From Gonocerus acuteangulatus (Eukaryota > Arthropoda > Insecta > Hemiptera > Coreidae), in contig OX328130.1 of assembly GCA_946811695.1 (NCBI GenBank), forward strand, positions 74,737,353-74,801,352: a stretch of DNA of 64,000 nucleotides, given 5' to 3'. A model generated the notes under the pieces. That model made no database searches and was not told the DNA's origin. It saw only the letters and a list, made by a program, of their open reading frames with translations. A program made the position numbers and the translations under genes. Position 1 is the first letter of the stretch. Each line of letters opens with the position of its first letter. This document shows, one piece after another, positions 21,753 to 34,176 of this stretch.

Positions 21753-23033
21753 CCTTTAAGTACTGACGTATGGTCCCTGGAACCTTATGGTAGCCATTTC
21801 TAGAAATCCCCCCTAGTAGTTCCCTTTAAGTACTGACGTATGGTCCCTGGAACCTTATGGTAGCCATTTCTAGAAATCCCCCCTAGTAGTTCCCTTTAAG
21901 TACTGACGTATGGTCCCTGGAACCTTATGGTAGCCATTTCTAGAAATCCCCCCTAGTAGTTCCCTTTAAGTACTGACGTATGGTCCCTGGAACCTTATGG
22001 TTGCCATTTCTAGAAATCCCCCCTAGTAGTTCCCTTTAAGTACTGACGTATGGTCCCTGGAACCTTATGGTTGCCATTTCTAGAAATCCCCCCTAGTAGT
22101 TCCCTTTAAGTACTGACGTATGGTCCCTGGAACCTTATGGTAGCCATTTCTAGAAATCCCCCCTAGTAGTTCCCTTTAAGTACTGACGTATGGTCCCTGG
22201 AACCTTATGGTAGCCGTTTCTAGAAATCCCCCCTAGTAGTTCCCTTTAAGTACTGACGTATGGTCCCTGGGACCTTATGGTAGCCATTTCTAGAAATCCC
22301 CCCTAGTAGTTCCCTTTAAGTACTGACGTATGGTCCCTGGAACCTTATGGTAGCCATTTCTAGAAATCCCCCCTAGTAGTTCCCTTTAAGTACTGACGTA
22401 TGGTCCCTGGAACCTTATGGTTGCCATTTCTAGAAATCCCCCCTAGTAGTTCCCTTTAAGTACTGAGGTATGGTCCCTGGAACCTTATGGTTGCCATTTC
22501 TAGAAATCCCCCCTAGTTGTTCCCTTTAAGTACTGACGTATGGTCCCTGGAACCTTATGGTAGCCATTTCTAGAAATCCCCCCAAGTAGTTCCCTTTAAG
22601 TACTGACGTATGGTCCCTGGGACCTTATGGTAGCCATTTCTAGAAATCCCCCCTAGTAGTTCCCTTTAAGTACTGACGTATGGTCCCTGGGACCTTATGG
22701 TTGCCATTTCTAGAAATCCCCCCTAGTAGTTCCCTTTACGTACTGACGTATGGTCCCTGGAACCTTATGGTAGCCATTTCTAGAAATCCCCCCTAGTAGT
22801 TCCCTTTAAGTACTGACGTATGGTCCCTGGAACCTTATGGTAGCCATTTCTAGAAATCCCCCCTAGTAGTTCCCTTTAAGTACTGACGTATGGTCCCTGG
22901 AACCTTATGGTAGCCATTTGTAGAAATCCCCCCTAGTAGTTCCCTTTTGATTACACACATTCAATGAATATATAATTTATTTCAAATTTCAGTAAACAAA
23001 AGGTCCCAGGGGCCATACCTCAGTACTTAAAGG
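21753..23033. mobile_element. piggyBac-like MITE whose terminus is expanded into a tandem array
   Basis: The left end CCTTTAAGTACTGACGTATG and the right end, read in reverse as CCTTTAAGTACTGAGGTATG, are inverted repeats of about 35 bp. Each is flanked by TTAA (21749-21752 and 23034-23037), the target duplication of piggyBac-type elements. The left terminal segment continues into 17 tandem 70-bp units. There is no transposase. Superfamily assignment rests on TTAA plus the CC(C)TTTAA-type end. Confidence 0.7.
21754..22943 (+). repeat. 70-bp tandem array, 17 copies
   Basis: Seventeen units at an exact 70-bp spacing, each starting CTTTAAGTACTGACGTATGG and ending CCCCCCTAGTAGTTCC. Variation is limited to a few positions (TAGCC/TTGCC, GGAACC/GGGACC). 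The first about 35 bp of the unit equal the element's terminal inverted repeat. Confidence 0.95.
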
Positions 23034-23256
23034 TTAAAATAGAGAAATCACTTTCTTCAACAATCCATTGATTCTTCCCCACCCTCACCTTCAACTGCGC
23101 GGTTTTTTTAGTCCATGAGATGAACCATACTTTCTTTCGCCTGATTCTCTATTAATTGTGGCTCTGACTCCACAAGACTATTAAGAACGTCCTTATTAAA
23201 ATAAACTGGACGTCCTGAACGGTGTTCATAATGAATGCTGCTTTATGTAAATTTAA

Positions 23257-23395
23257 ATTTTGTACCCCATTTCTGGGTATAGAATGTTCACTTTGTACCC
23301 CATTTCTGGGTTTAGAATGTTCATTTTGTACCCCATTTCTGGGTATAGAATGTTCACTTTGTACCCCATTTCTGGGTATAGAATGTTCACTTTGT
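23257..23395 (+). repeat. 33-bp minisatellite, about 4 copies
   Basis: Units of TTTGTACCCCATTTCTGGGT plus 13 bases. Being a multiple of three, it stays open in two frames; no gene is supported. Confidence 0.85.
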
Positions 23396-24909
23396 ACACT
23401 ATTAATTTTTATCGCTGCAGACCATGCAGATAAGCCGTACGAAATGTAACAAAGCACTTTCTTATTGATCATCAATATTCATTTTATATGCTTCTCTGAT
23501 GTTTACGAAAATTGGTAACAAAACGTTAAAATGGGTTTACGGCTTATGGAGAAAGAGAGAGAAGAAGCACGATTTAATAATATTATGCAAATAATCTGAT
23601 AATAAGAAAGGTATATTTTACGGACATTAAATAATTCTCGGTTATGAGCTACTAATAAAAAAAAAATACAAACTCCTATTTTGTCAGGTTTAAGTAAAAG
23701 TCTAGGAGTAATTGTTAACCCCTTTGTAGGTTATGTTCTGCTTTAATGAGAGAAATAGAGGGAAAGAGCTGCTGTAAATAACCCAACAACGATCCATAAA
23801 CTTCTAAGGATTCACTTATTTTTATCTCGGCCGCAAGAGCGCGCTCAAACGCTACCAACAACGAGTAATGGCCGCATTCATCTTATTTAACATTCCATTA
23901 TTAAGGGTTCCTTTAATTGCCGTCGTTAATAAAATTTAGAGGCAACAACAATAAAAAAAAAAACTTATGAGCGAGCAACTTACAAGCAGTTCTGTGTTGT
24001 TTATTCCCGCAGTAAAATCTGTCAGTGAGAACTCGGACAGGCTTGGCAGGTCCCCTGACACCGGTGTCAAAACCACTTCTTACAAGCTGTAGACGAGATA
24101 TTTTCGGTTCTAACTACAGCCGTCACTAACAACTCTTAAAGTATATACACAAGGCAACATATTTTCAGTAATTTTTCAGAGAATATTAATATAAAGCATG
24201 AAAATATAGAGTGCGTCCCACATTGAGATGTCATAACTTTAGGGGTTTATTCTGCACCTCATTTGTAGTTCAGTGGCGCAAAATGAGCGTTCTATTTGCA
24301 AATGTAGGGGAGCTACTCAAACTTTTGTATTTTTTAAAAATTACTGGCTTTTTTAAAGAAATCTGTGTGATCAATGTATCGTAAATAACGACCACATTTT
24401 TAGAATCCACATTAAATTTCCAATACGAAACTTCCGTTATTGAGATATTACAATGTAAATTAAGAGCTACATTACAAGCTATATAAATGAGAATGTTTAA
24501 TATTAGGGTTTTAATAAATTATTCAATATTTTCTCAATCAGCTATTTTTAGACTTAGAGGTTTGCCTCGCCTCAAAAGTTGCATTATTTAATAAGCCTCC
24601 CTCGAAGATTTAGAAAAAATCTATTTCAATCTATTTTTTTCTGATTTCTAAGTCAAAACCAATAAATGTGCTTCAGCGTAAACAAGCCATTTCTTGACCA
24701 TACATTACAACAACACTAGGGAGATAGGGCTACTAAGAGATTTCAATAATTTAACCTGAATAATTACCTAGTATCTATTTATAAATTGCTCCATTAATAA
24801 CACAGGCACACAAAATAAAAAAAGTGGCATTTTCTGAAGACACCATACATATGGTCAGGTTCAAGAGCATTTGAATGTCAAATCACGTATGAAGTCTTAT
24901 AAGGAGAAA
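23396..24909. other. Unique AT-rich DNA
   Basis: No gene or recognised repeat. A perfect 12-bp palindrome GACACCGGTGTC lies near 24058. Confidence 0.4.
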
Positions 24910-25160
24910 TAACTAGAGCTTCCATGGTTTTGAGGGTCGCTGAATTCGAATCAGAGGTCTGTTTCACTCCATCGGCGCAAAATCAAGGTCATTTCAATGA
25001 CAAATGTGTTCATTTTACAAAAAATGAATTTTTGACTGCAGATTCATTTTTCCAAAATAGACATATTTGTCCTGGAAATGACCTTGATTTTGCGCCGATA
25101 TTGTGAAACGGACCTCGCATTCGAATTCAACGGCCCTCAAAACCATGGAAGCTCTAGTTA
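24910..25160. mobile_element. Foldback MITE (about 250 bp)
   Basis: TAACTAGAGCTTCCATGG at the left is matched by its reverse complement at the right end. The arms stay complementary almost to the centre (for example CGGCGCAAAATCAAGGTCAT on the left and its reverse complement at about 25080). The transcript would form a hairpin of about 110 bp. Confidence 0.75.
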
Positions 25161-25192
25161 TTACGCCGGATTCAGCGTGTCGAAATAAGAAT

Positions 25193-25468
25193 ATATCGTA
25201 GATGCAAATGAAAAGTATCGAATGTGAAAAGTTGCAAATGCAAAGTATCGAATGTGAAAAGTGGTTTGGTATCTTACAGATGACTTCATATATATTTTAA
25301 TTAGACTTAATGCACATTCGTAAGTTTGATTATATGTAATTGATAATTATTTTTCTATAATTTTCGAGAGTTTGCCGTAAAGTAAATCAGGCCAAAATCA
25401 GAACCAGAAAAATTGAAAATGAAAAATGCGTTTTTTCAAATTCGTTACTTTGCATTTGTATCGACGAT
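25193..25468. mobile_element. MITE with TATCGAATGTGAAAA inverted ends, copy A
   Basis: The left end ATCGTAGATGCAAATG...AAGTATCGAATGTGAAAA pairs with the right end TTCGTTACTTTGCATTTGTA. The internal segment near the right end (TTTGCCGTA..., AAAATGAAAAATGC) matches the copy at 43030-43281, which shows they are one family. The left inner sequence AAGTATCGAATGTGAAAAGT is duplicated. Confidence 0.6.
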
Positions 25469-26446
25469 ATGAATGGGGTCTTTGGAAAATACCACTTTTT
25501 TTTTTTTTTTTTTGTAGGCCTGTGTAATAAATGTCTGTTGAACCAAATAGGGATATTGCTGTGGCCTCTAAGATTTTATTTCAGTCCGATAGTTACCCTA
25601 GTATTGAGAGGTAATCCAGTCTTGGGCTTTGTATTACTATAATTGACTGGACCTTTTTTAGATTTTTTCTACAACGTTCCAGAAGGCTTCCAAGGCGCTT
25701 CAATTCATTTTGAGACTTTAAGGTTCTGTATTTCCCTGATAAATTAAGCCAGACACTCAGACTAAAGTAATAAAGGACTACAAAAGGGATTCTAATAAAA
25801 CGAAAATCGAATAGAAATAGCGCTTTCCTCCCAAATATAACCAATAAGAGCTTTGGCTGAAACATCACTTTCTTCAATGGCATTAAATATTCCGAATCAA
25901 TCTACCGGTGGAGGGGGGGGGGATATTGAGAAATTATTCATGAGATTTCCTTCATTCGATAAACAAAATTAAGTTCTTTCACTCCCAATTTCAAATCTGA
26001 AAAGAAAAGAGAGAAAAAAAAAAGATTGTTTCAATTCGGAAGAGAGAAAAATCGAGTAGAATAATAAACTGGAGAATGGAAACAATATCAGAAGCAGAGA
26101 GACGAGAATCGAATAAAGGGCGGCCATTATTAATCCTCACTTCATGGATAGGAAATGAGACGTAGCGGATTGCAAGAGGTTTATGGATAAACCATTTCCA
26201 TCTTCTAGAAATAGGGGAAAAAGGTATATTATATACCATACAATAATACATAATACATCATCAGACCGAGCGAGAACAACCAATAACCAACTGCAAACCG
26301 AATATTATATAATCAACACATTATGTGTATGGTCGGCCGTAGATTTCTCATCAGTACAAAAAAATGCAACCCAACAGAACGAGTAAAAATTGTTACTTCT
26401 TGCAAAGTAGTCTCAGTTATCTGCCAAGTTCTATGATACTCTCACT
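25469..26446. other. Unique DNA
   Basis: Includes a poly-T run (25497-25514) and a poly-G run near 25910. No gene supported. Confidence 0.4.
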
Positions 26447-27785
26447 GCTTGCTAACATTGTCGCAAAAACAAGCATTTATCGGTGACAAACCAAACCTAC
26501 GAGTATGCAGATTTGGTGTTGCTGGGCCATGCTTTGTCAGGATGGATGGCTCTGCTTGCTTCGGTCTGTCGGTAGTCAAAACAGTGTTGGAGGTAAGTCT
26601 GCTTGCTAACATTGTCGCAGAAACAAGCATTTATCGGTGACAAACCAAACCTACGAGTATGCAGATTTGGTGTTGCTGGGCCATGCTTTGTCAGGATGGA
26701 TGGCTCTGCTTGCTTCGGTTTGCCGGTAGTCAAAACAGTGTTGGAGGTAAGTCTGCTTGCTAACATTGTCGCAGAAACAAGCATTTATCGGTGACAAACC
26801 AAACCTACGAGTATGCAGATTTGGTGTTGCTGGGCCATGCTTTGTCAGGATGGATGGCTCTGCTTGCTTCGGTCTGTCGGTAGTCAAAACAGTGTTGGAG
26901 GTAAGTCTGCTTGCTAACATTGTCGCAGAAACAAGCATTTATCGGTGACAAACCAAACCTACGAGTATGCAGATTTGGTGTTGCTGGGCCATGCTTTGTC
27001 AGGATGGATGGCTCTGCTTGCTTCGGTTTGCCGGTAGTCAAAACAGTGTTGGAGGTAAGTCTGCTTGCTAACATTGTCGCAGAAACAAGCATTTATCGGT
27101 GACAAACCAAACCTACGAGTATGCAGATTTGGTGTTGCTGGGCCATGCTTTGTCAGGATGGATGGCTCTGCTTGCTTCGGTTTGCCGGTAGTCAAAACAG
27201 TGTTGGAGGTAAGTCTGCTTGCTAACATTGTCGCAGAAACAAGCATTTATCGGTGACAAACCAAACCTACGAGTATGCAGATTTGGTGTTGCTGGGCCAT
27301 GCTTTGTCAGGATGGATGGCTCTGCTTGCTTCGGTTTGCCGGTAGTCAAAACAGTGTTGGAGGTAAGTCTGCTTGCTAACATTGTCGCAGAAACAAGCAT
27401 TTATCGGTGACAAACCAAACCTACGAGTATGCAGATTTGGTGTTGCTGGGCCATGCTTTGTCAGGATGGATGGCTCTGCTTGCTTCGGTTTTTCGGTAGT
27501 CAAAACAGTGTTGGAGGTAGATATACTTGCTAACATTGTACCAAGAAGAAGCATCTAGCGGTGACAAACCAAACCTATGTAGATACGGTCTTCCTGGGCC
27601 TTGCTTTGCCAGGAAGGATGGCTACGTTAGTTTCGGCCAGTGAGCAGTCAAAATAGTGTTGGAGGTAAGTCTGCATGGTAGCATTGTCGCAGGAACAAGC
27701 ATTTAACCGTGACAAATAAAACCTAAGTATATAAGGTCTTGCTCCTTACGGAAGAATGGCTCTGCTTGCTTCGGGGTGTGGAGAA
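26447..27785 (+). repeat. 154-bp tandem array, 7 good plus about 2 degenerate copies
   Basis: Units repeat at exactly 154 bp from about 26449 to 27526, then two decayed copies run to about 27785. Each unit contains GGAGGTAAGTCTGCTTGCTA followed by ACATTGTCGCAG, i.e. donor-like, branch-like (TGCTAAC) and acceptor-like signals. The other 126 bp are open in one + frame (KQAFIGDKPNLRVCRFG...). Open frames also exist on the minus strand (95 codons). I do not recognise the peptide on either strand and treat this as a satellite. Confidence 0.9.
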
Positions 27786-27950
27786 AAGTCCACATGTTTA
27801 TTATTTTTTATTTATTTTCTTAATGCTTCGCCTCCATGGCTAATAGCATATATTCCTCACAGTGAGTCGATGTAGGTGCTGCACCAGTCGATGACACTCC
27901 AAAAAATCATCCATGTGAGTAGGTATGTTAAATCAAATACATATAAAAAA

Positions 27951-29011
27951 AGTCCGTCACGCAGGAGCTGCATAACTAAGCACTTTCCTCAGAATTTGGG
28001 TAGTGTAGATTGCTTTCCAGAACAATTTGCTTAAAATATCCTACATAAATAAAATAAAAACATGAATAGTTCTCTTTTAAATTTGTAATGAGTAACTGAT
28101 CAATTAATAATTTGCTTCCAGAGTTATGTTTACACATGGTACCTATTACTCTACCTAATAAATACAAAAAACCTCATATTATCGTATTTTCATCTAACGC
28201 AGGAACAGGATACAGTCACTCTAGTGGTAGAAAGCGCTCCTTGCGGCGGCTTTGTGAACCTAAGTCTGACGGGCTTTTCTATTGAAATATATTACAAATT
28301 AAACCCCCGCTTTCCGATTGACCGATTCAGCTCATTTTTACAACACTTCTTTCTCATGAGTTACCCACGACGTATACCGCGTTTCTTTACAATACAGCAG
28401 AAATTACGACCGGTATGTGTATATTAGGAATTTGGGTCCGGAGTAAACCCCTCCCCTTCTAATGAACCGATTTAGTTTATTTTTACAACACATATTTACC
28501 TGTAGATTACCACTACGAATACCGAGTTTCGTCGAAATATACCAAAAATCACGGCTGGTAGTGGCGAATTGGTATTGTGGGTCCGGAGTAACCCCCCCCC
28601 CCCCCTCCTAATGAACCGATTTAGTTTATTTTTACAACAGTTATTTACCTGTGGATTACCACTACGAATACCGAGTTTCATCGAAATATACCAAAAATCA
28701 CGGCTGGTAGTGGCGAATTGGTATTGTGGGTCCGGAGTAAACCCCCCCTTCTAATGAACCGATTTAGTTCATTTTAATATCTCACTTTTCTCTCTATATT
28801 ACCACTACGAATACCAAGTTTCGTTGAAATATAACAAATATTACGGCTGACATAGTCAAATTAGTGTTTTGGGTTCGGGGTAAACCCCCCCCCCCCTTCC
28901 GGTGGACCGACTTTGGTGGTTAACGAACTCGTTCAATCGTTTGCTAATTGAATGCTATATACCAAGTTTCGTGACGAAAAAACAAAAACTCTGGCCGCTA
29001 TCGTGTTAACA

Positions 29012-29080
<69 letters not shown>

Positions 29081-29106
29081 CTTGCATATATATATATATA
29101 TATCTA

Positions 29107-29155
<49 letters not shown>

Positions 29156-29276
29156 TTTAACGGGGGTCATTTTCGGTGTCTACTAGGTAGGATCGATAAA
29201 GATTTGAAGAAATTTTTCAAAAATTCCGTCATGAGTCCAACCTCAATAGCTACTTTCCTTCGGAGGAAAGTGCTAA
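27951..29276 (+). mobile_element. Helentron-like non-autonomous element, subfamily 2, copy T2 (complete)
   Basis: Near-identical to T1 (2582-3810) from AGTCCGTCACGCAGGAGC to GGAGGAAAGTGCTAA. The difference in length comes from longer poly-C runs and a longer, interrupted (TA)n tract (about 29014-29151). It is inserted between A-runs (ATATAAAAAA on the left, TAAATAGA on the right) with no target duplication. The internal ~145-bp units and 3' hairpin are as in T1. Confidence 0.7.
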
Positions 29277-30545
29277 TAAATAGATTGAAAATAAATTAGA
29301 AATACAAGAAATAATTATATATGTCAGTAAAAATAATAATAAATAAAGTAAAAGAAAAAAAAAAGAAGATTATTATTACAAAATGACGAATGTAAAACAT
29401 AAATCATTATGTGTCGCTGTTTATTGTAAGAGGAAATGAATTGTAATTCTCATGATTATGTGAGCATTTGCCCGAGGTTGTATGTGAAGTCTTTTGTCGA
29501 ATATGTTATTGGTTTTCAAATAGGTCAGTACTGTATCAATATGCTTCTTAACGTCCAAGTTCAATAATTAGAACGTTTCTGCCAACTGATGACACAATTG
29601 AAGATTGATCCTATAATCACCCTCTACTCGTTAACTCTCACAGTGAAGCCATACTAACCAACTAACTGGCTGACCGTACTGTAGGCATTCCAGGAGAAAA
29701 GTTACAAGCCGGGAGTACTCACAACTCGACGGCTTGTTAGCCAACAAACTAACCATGAACTATCATAGTTGCTAGAGAACTATCAATCAGAGTAATTAGA
29801 TTTCATTCTAGCCGGCTAGCTGTCTATTGGAGCGAGTGGAAAGTTTAGAGAACCATCATCTTTCTAGAACTACACTGATTCGTCAGATTGTTATCTCACA
29901 TTGGCGCTGTAAAGAGAAAAGTCTGGCAAAAATCTTACAGCCTAAAGATATGCGCATGAAATGAATTTTATGAGATTGACCTTATGACACAATCCGGAAG
30001 TGCCGACTAGAAAATTTCATGTTTCAGAACCCATAAATCACGAAAATAACGGTGGTTCAAATTTGTGTGTTTATGTATATATATAATTATATGAAAATGG
30101 GTTTCTTATGTTAATAAGCCTATAAAACGAGTACCTGCAAGCATATCAACTCGAAAACTTAAGCGTTATTATTTTCTTTTGCGCCAATTTCGCTACAAAA
30201 TCCATGCTCCGGTGGACTGGTAGGAGGGTGGGAGCGCGAACAGGAAAGTAACCATTCGAAAGCTTTCTAAATTCTCTACAAAAAATATTCTAATGTGAAT
30301 GTTTAAAGGAGAAATAAGGGCTTGAATATTCGAAATTGTTAGTTTAGCTCTTTTGATCGGGGTTATGTATGTGTTTACCTAACGTTTTAATTGTTAATTG
30401 ATTTGTATTTTACTAAAACAGGATAAGAAAACGTTATAGTGTTTCCAAGAGCGAATGTTAAAGGTGGGGGGACTCGCTTATTATACTGTCAGTTTGCTGT
30501 TGTGGCGCCTTAAATCTATTTTTTCTTGGAGATTTTATATAATAC
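29277..30545. other. Unique DNA with an old rearranged Helentron-like fragment
   Basis: At 29990-30075 (reverse) and 30105-30235 (forward), pieces of the subfamily 1 body are recognisable (TCCGGAAGTGCCGACTAG; CCTATAAAACGAGTACCTGC) but rearranged and diverged. The rest is unrecognised. Confidence 0.4.
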
Positions 30546-30980
30546 TAGCTGTTACCCAGTGTGCCATGCTACACCTACTTTCTGTCTATGACTCTCCCCG
30601 TATCAAGATCTACTTGATACCTAGTTGCCTATACCCAGTTACGAAAATCGGTCAAACAATGTGAATTTGTTTTAGTTCATAATTTTAACGGTCGAGGCCA
30701 GCACAACAGCACTTCATCTAACAGCCGAAAGAGGCCAGTAGTAGTCGATTCAAAATGGCCGTCACAATCTGAATGGTTCAGTGTAGCCAATTTTTCTTGA
30801 ACAAAACTTTTGACCAAATTTTGAAATTTGACTATTTTGACCTAGCCTAGGAGATTTCTCGTATCAAGACCTACCTGTGTGCCAAGTTTGGTCAATATCG
30901 GTCAAAAGGTGTAGATTTGTATAAGGAACAAACAAATAAATAAACAGACAGACACTTGATTTTTATATATATAGATTTTT
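30546..30980. mobile_element. Unclassified non-coding repeat (ACTAGCTGTTACCC...TATATATAGAT)
   Basis: It begins TACTAGCTGTTACCC and ends in ACAAACAAATAAATAAACAG, CTTGATTTTTATATATATAG. Tandem phrases such as 'ATCAAGATCTAC...CCAGTTACGAAAATCGGTC' recur in diverged form (CAAGACCTACC... AATATCGGTCAAA). This style is typical of non-coding 3' regions of animal transposons; I cannot name the family. Confidence 0.4.
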
Positions 30981-32140
30981 CACAAAATATCAAACCCTTC
31001 TAATTAGTGCTACTATTCCTTTACTAATGGCACGAAATATTTAAACGGAACCGAGCAAAACATGACGCAGTTCCTACGAGTCAAAATTTTCCTAGTATTT
31101 ATTGTTTTAGCGCTTTTCCACCCTCCCTCCATAAGTTTAGAGTAACTTCATCTAAATATCACACATTGACTCCCCAGCTCTCAAACTCCCATTGGCATTG
31201 TATCTAGGAAACTCGACCAACGATCTTACACTCTTAAACTTTGGGACTTTGGAACTGAGCGACTTAAATGATCTATCTCCATTACCACTGCCAACAGAAC
31301 CCGCTACAAGGCACTATATGTTGAAAGAGAATCTGCACTAATTGGACCTGATATCTTTCTAACAAGTATCCTCTCTGCGTTTCATTATTATTGAACATTA
31401 ATAAATTGAACGGAAAGAAGTAAGTATAAGTTTTTTATAAGGAAAATGACGAACATGATGATAAGAGTACAAGATGGACCTACAAGTTATTAGGAAAGTA
31501 AGAAAAGGGAAACGGGGAGAGGGAGATAGATAGAGAGAGAGAGAGAGAGGGGGGGGGGAGGTTTCCAGCTATACTACTTATATATAAGGGGGAGTGACGA
31601 CTTAGATAAGACCCAAAGGAGAAACCATTTCTACCAAAGCATGCTTCCATTGTCCGGGTCCATGTTCTCGGGGCTGATATTTCGGCGGGCCAATGGACCC
31701 CCCCCCCCCCGATATAATACTCCACAAAAACATTTCTACTTCTCTACAGATCCACAAATCCCTGGACCTTCAGATTGCTTACTTGTAGGGGAGTCGTCTC
31801 GGAAATACTATATTGGACGTTCGTAGGTGGTGGCAACTGGAGGAAATAACTTTTGGAATTGATGTTGGCCTTTTCTTTGCGAAAAAGACGGCCAAGGCGA
31901 AGAGAACGTATTTTATAATCTCAACCAGTCTTGCTCGCAGGGACTGACTCGACTAAGCGATTTTCCGTTCTTATATCTCCTGTCATTTAGAAACCTTGGA
32001 ACATAAACAATTAATATTTTGTTTTGGTATTTTGAGATTTTAGGCGCCTCGATGTACAGAAACTGCCAGTTCTGCTGAAATTACTTAAATAGCCTCTACT
32101 ACTTCCAGTTATTATTGAGGAAACCTCTATTACTCTCAAC
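30981..32140. other. Unique DNA with Helentron-end remnant and short GA repeat
   Basis: 31045-31085 (reverse) is a decayed 5' end of the subfamily 1 element (GGAACCG...GACGCAGTTCCT). (GA)n plus poly-G at about 31528-31560 and poly-C at 31700-31710. No gene supported. Confidence 0.4.
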
Positions 32141-32400
32141 ATATCGTCCCTGTCATGTGAAACTATCGAATATGCAAATCGGAGCAAAATAGAAACAAAC
32201 TTTTTCTATCCATTGACGAAGTAATACATTGAAAAATGGTCTTCTTCAATACTCTATTTAATGCATTCAAGGCTATTCTAAAGGGGTTAGAGTTGCGACA
32301 ATTTGCGACAAGCCGTATCGTCCACAATCCAAGAGCAAAGAGTCGAATCTAAAAAACTAGTTTTTGCACATTCGATAGTTTGTCATGGTAGAGACGATAT
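32141..32400. mobile_element. MITE with ACTATCGAATATGCAAA inverted ends, copy C1
   Basis: The left end ATATCGTCCCTGTCATGTGA...ACTATCGAATATGCAAA pairs with the right end TTTGCACATTCGATAGT...GAGACGATAT. A partial inverted copy of the same end begins at 32408. The body matches 33933-34176 in reverse orientation. Confidence 0.65.
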
Positions 32401-32894
32401 TTGTATTATATCGTCTCTACCATGTTAAACTATCGAATATACAAGATCTCGTTTTTCAGATTTGATAAGGAAATGATACATAAATATGTTTGTATTACAT
32501 ATTTATCATTTGCTTCTCTTTTCACACGGACAAATCCATTTTACTGCTAATCATCAATCAATGCGCAGGAGCAAACTTCTGTGGTTTAAGCCCTTAAACA
32601 TCTCAATACCACGATATCGAAACCCAGCCTAAATATGGCTACAACCTGTTGACATTACATACGGCCTAAGTACTTTTAGAAACTGCTTACAAGTGCCAAA
32701 TTATTTTAATAAAGTTTATCTAAATAACTAATAAAAATCTCCCGTGAAGCAAATAATACTTGAACAAATCTAGGTAAATCAAGTCCATATATTATTGTTT
32801 CGAGGGTTATCTCCATTTAAGGACCATTCTTCAATCCATAAATGTAATCACATCCATATGATAATAATTATAATCATGATAAGAAGTCAATGAA

Positions 32895-33003
32895 TGTTTC
32901 GTATTCGGCCAAGCGAAAACGTCAGAGTATCAGAAAAAGCCATATTTCGAACGTTTCGGCCTGCTCTTTGGTCGCTTTTATCAGAACAAAGTCCCTAGGG
33001 GAT
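32895..33003. mobile_element. Foldback-family fragment
   Basis: Contains ATTCGGCCAAGCGAAAACGTC and CGAACGTTTCGGCCTGCTC. This is diagnostic of the foldback family but diverged, and it is a single arm. Confidence 0.5.
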
Positions 33004-33120
33004 GGAGGAAGAAGGCGACCAAACAGCAAACCAAAACATCCAAAATATACATTTTCCTGAAATTCGATCAGCCTATTCCCAACCATCCCATGACTTCCTG
33101 CATCCCATTATCATAACTGA

Positions 33121-33372
33121 AGGGCTCGGGGGAAAATATTGCAAAGCATTTTTTAACAAAACAACATTTTTAACAAAACTTAACTTTAGCTGCTATATGT
33201 TGGATGAAATGGTTAGGGGCAACAAGATTAAGTAGCATACAGAGCTTGTAGTCATATTTTAGTAGTATTTGTATCATAGACTGATACTCCTTCATAATGT
33301 CCAAAATATAGCAGCTACAGTTAAATTGTGTTAACAATGTTGCTTGCCACTATTTTGCCCCGAACCCTTTTA
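33121..33372. mobile_element. Foldback MITE (about 250 bp)
   Basis: The arms GGGCTCGGGGGAAAATATTG...TTTAGCTGCTATAT (33121-33205) and ATATAGCAGCTACAGTTAAA...TTTTGCCCCGAACCC (33302-33372) are imperfect reverse complements. No coding potential. Confidence 0.55.
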
Positions 33373-33932
33373 ATTATGGCGTTGGCAACCAAGTACTTGT
33401 CGATTTCAATATGTTACTGAATCTACTACCTACCTCGTAACAGGTTTACCCTTTGATCACTGTTTATCAATAGACGTGATAAATACAATCTCCATAGTTC
33501 GTCATACACACGAACAACCATCAAGTACCGACTCAACGGCAGCTATCCTTCTATTCCAGGGGACATGAAGTGTCTCTAATACATCATGGCGGGTTATTCC
33601 AGACCAATAGGCGTCAAGCAGACTGTGAAACAGGACCCTCCCCCCCACCACCATCACCGCTTTAAACCACAAAACACGCCAACGGGCTAGCAAGTTACAT
33701 GGAACAACCACACACTCTGTGGGGGTGATACAAAGATATAATCTATTTGTTACTATCAGCTTAATAAATAATATACAAAAATATCACTCAGATAAATATC
33801 CATTGCTCTGAATTTGCTACTTTTTAGATTTCGTCGTTTCTATGTTTTGAATTTTACAAAACTAGTTTCGTTCCAAAAAATATCCAGCCTTCATAAGAAC
33901 ATAGTTTTTTATTTAAATTTTAAAGTCTATTC

Positions 33933-34176
33933 ATATATCGTCCCTGCCACGCCTAACTATCGAATATAAAAAAATTCGTTTTCAGATTCGAGATTGTTAA
34001 CAATACCACTTGTCGCAAATTGTCACAACTCTAACCCTTTTAGAATAGCGTTTAATGCCTTAAATAAAGTATGGAACAAGACCAATTTTCAATATATTAC
34101 TTCGTCAACGGATAGAATATGTTAGTTCTCTAATTTGCTCCGATTTGCATATTCGATAGTTTGACATGGAACAAAG
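33933..34176. mobile_element. MITE with ACTATCGAATATGCAAA inverted ends, copy C3
   Basis: The reverse-orientation relative of 32141-32400 shares TTGTCGCAAATTGTCACAAC, ACTTCGTCAACGGATAGAAT and both ends (ATATCGTCCCTGCCACG; CATATTCGATAGTTTGACAT). Confidence 0.6.
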
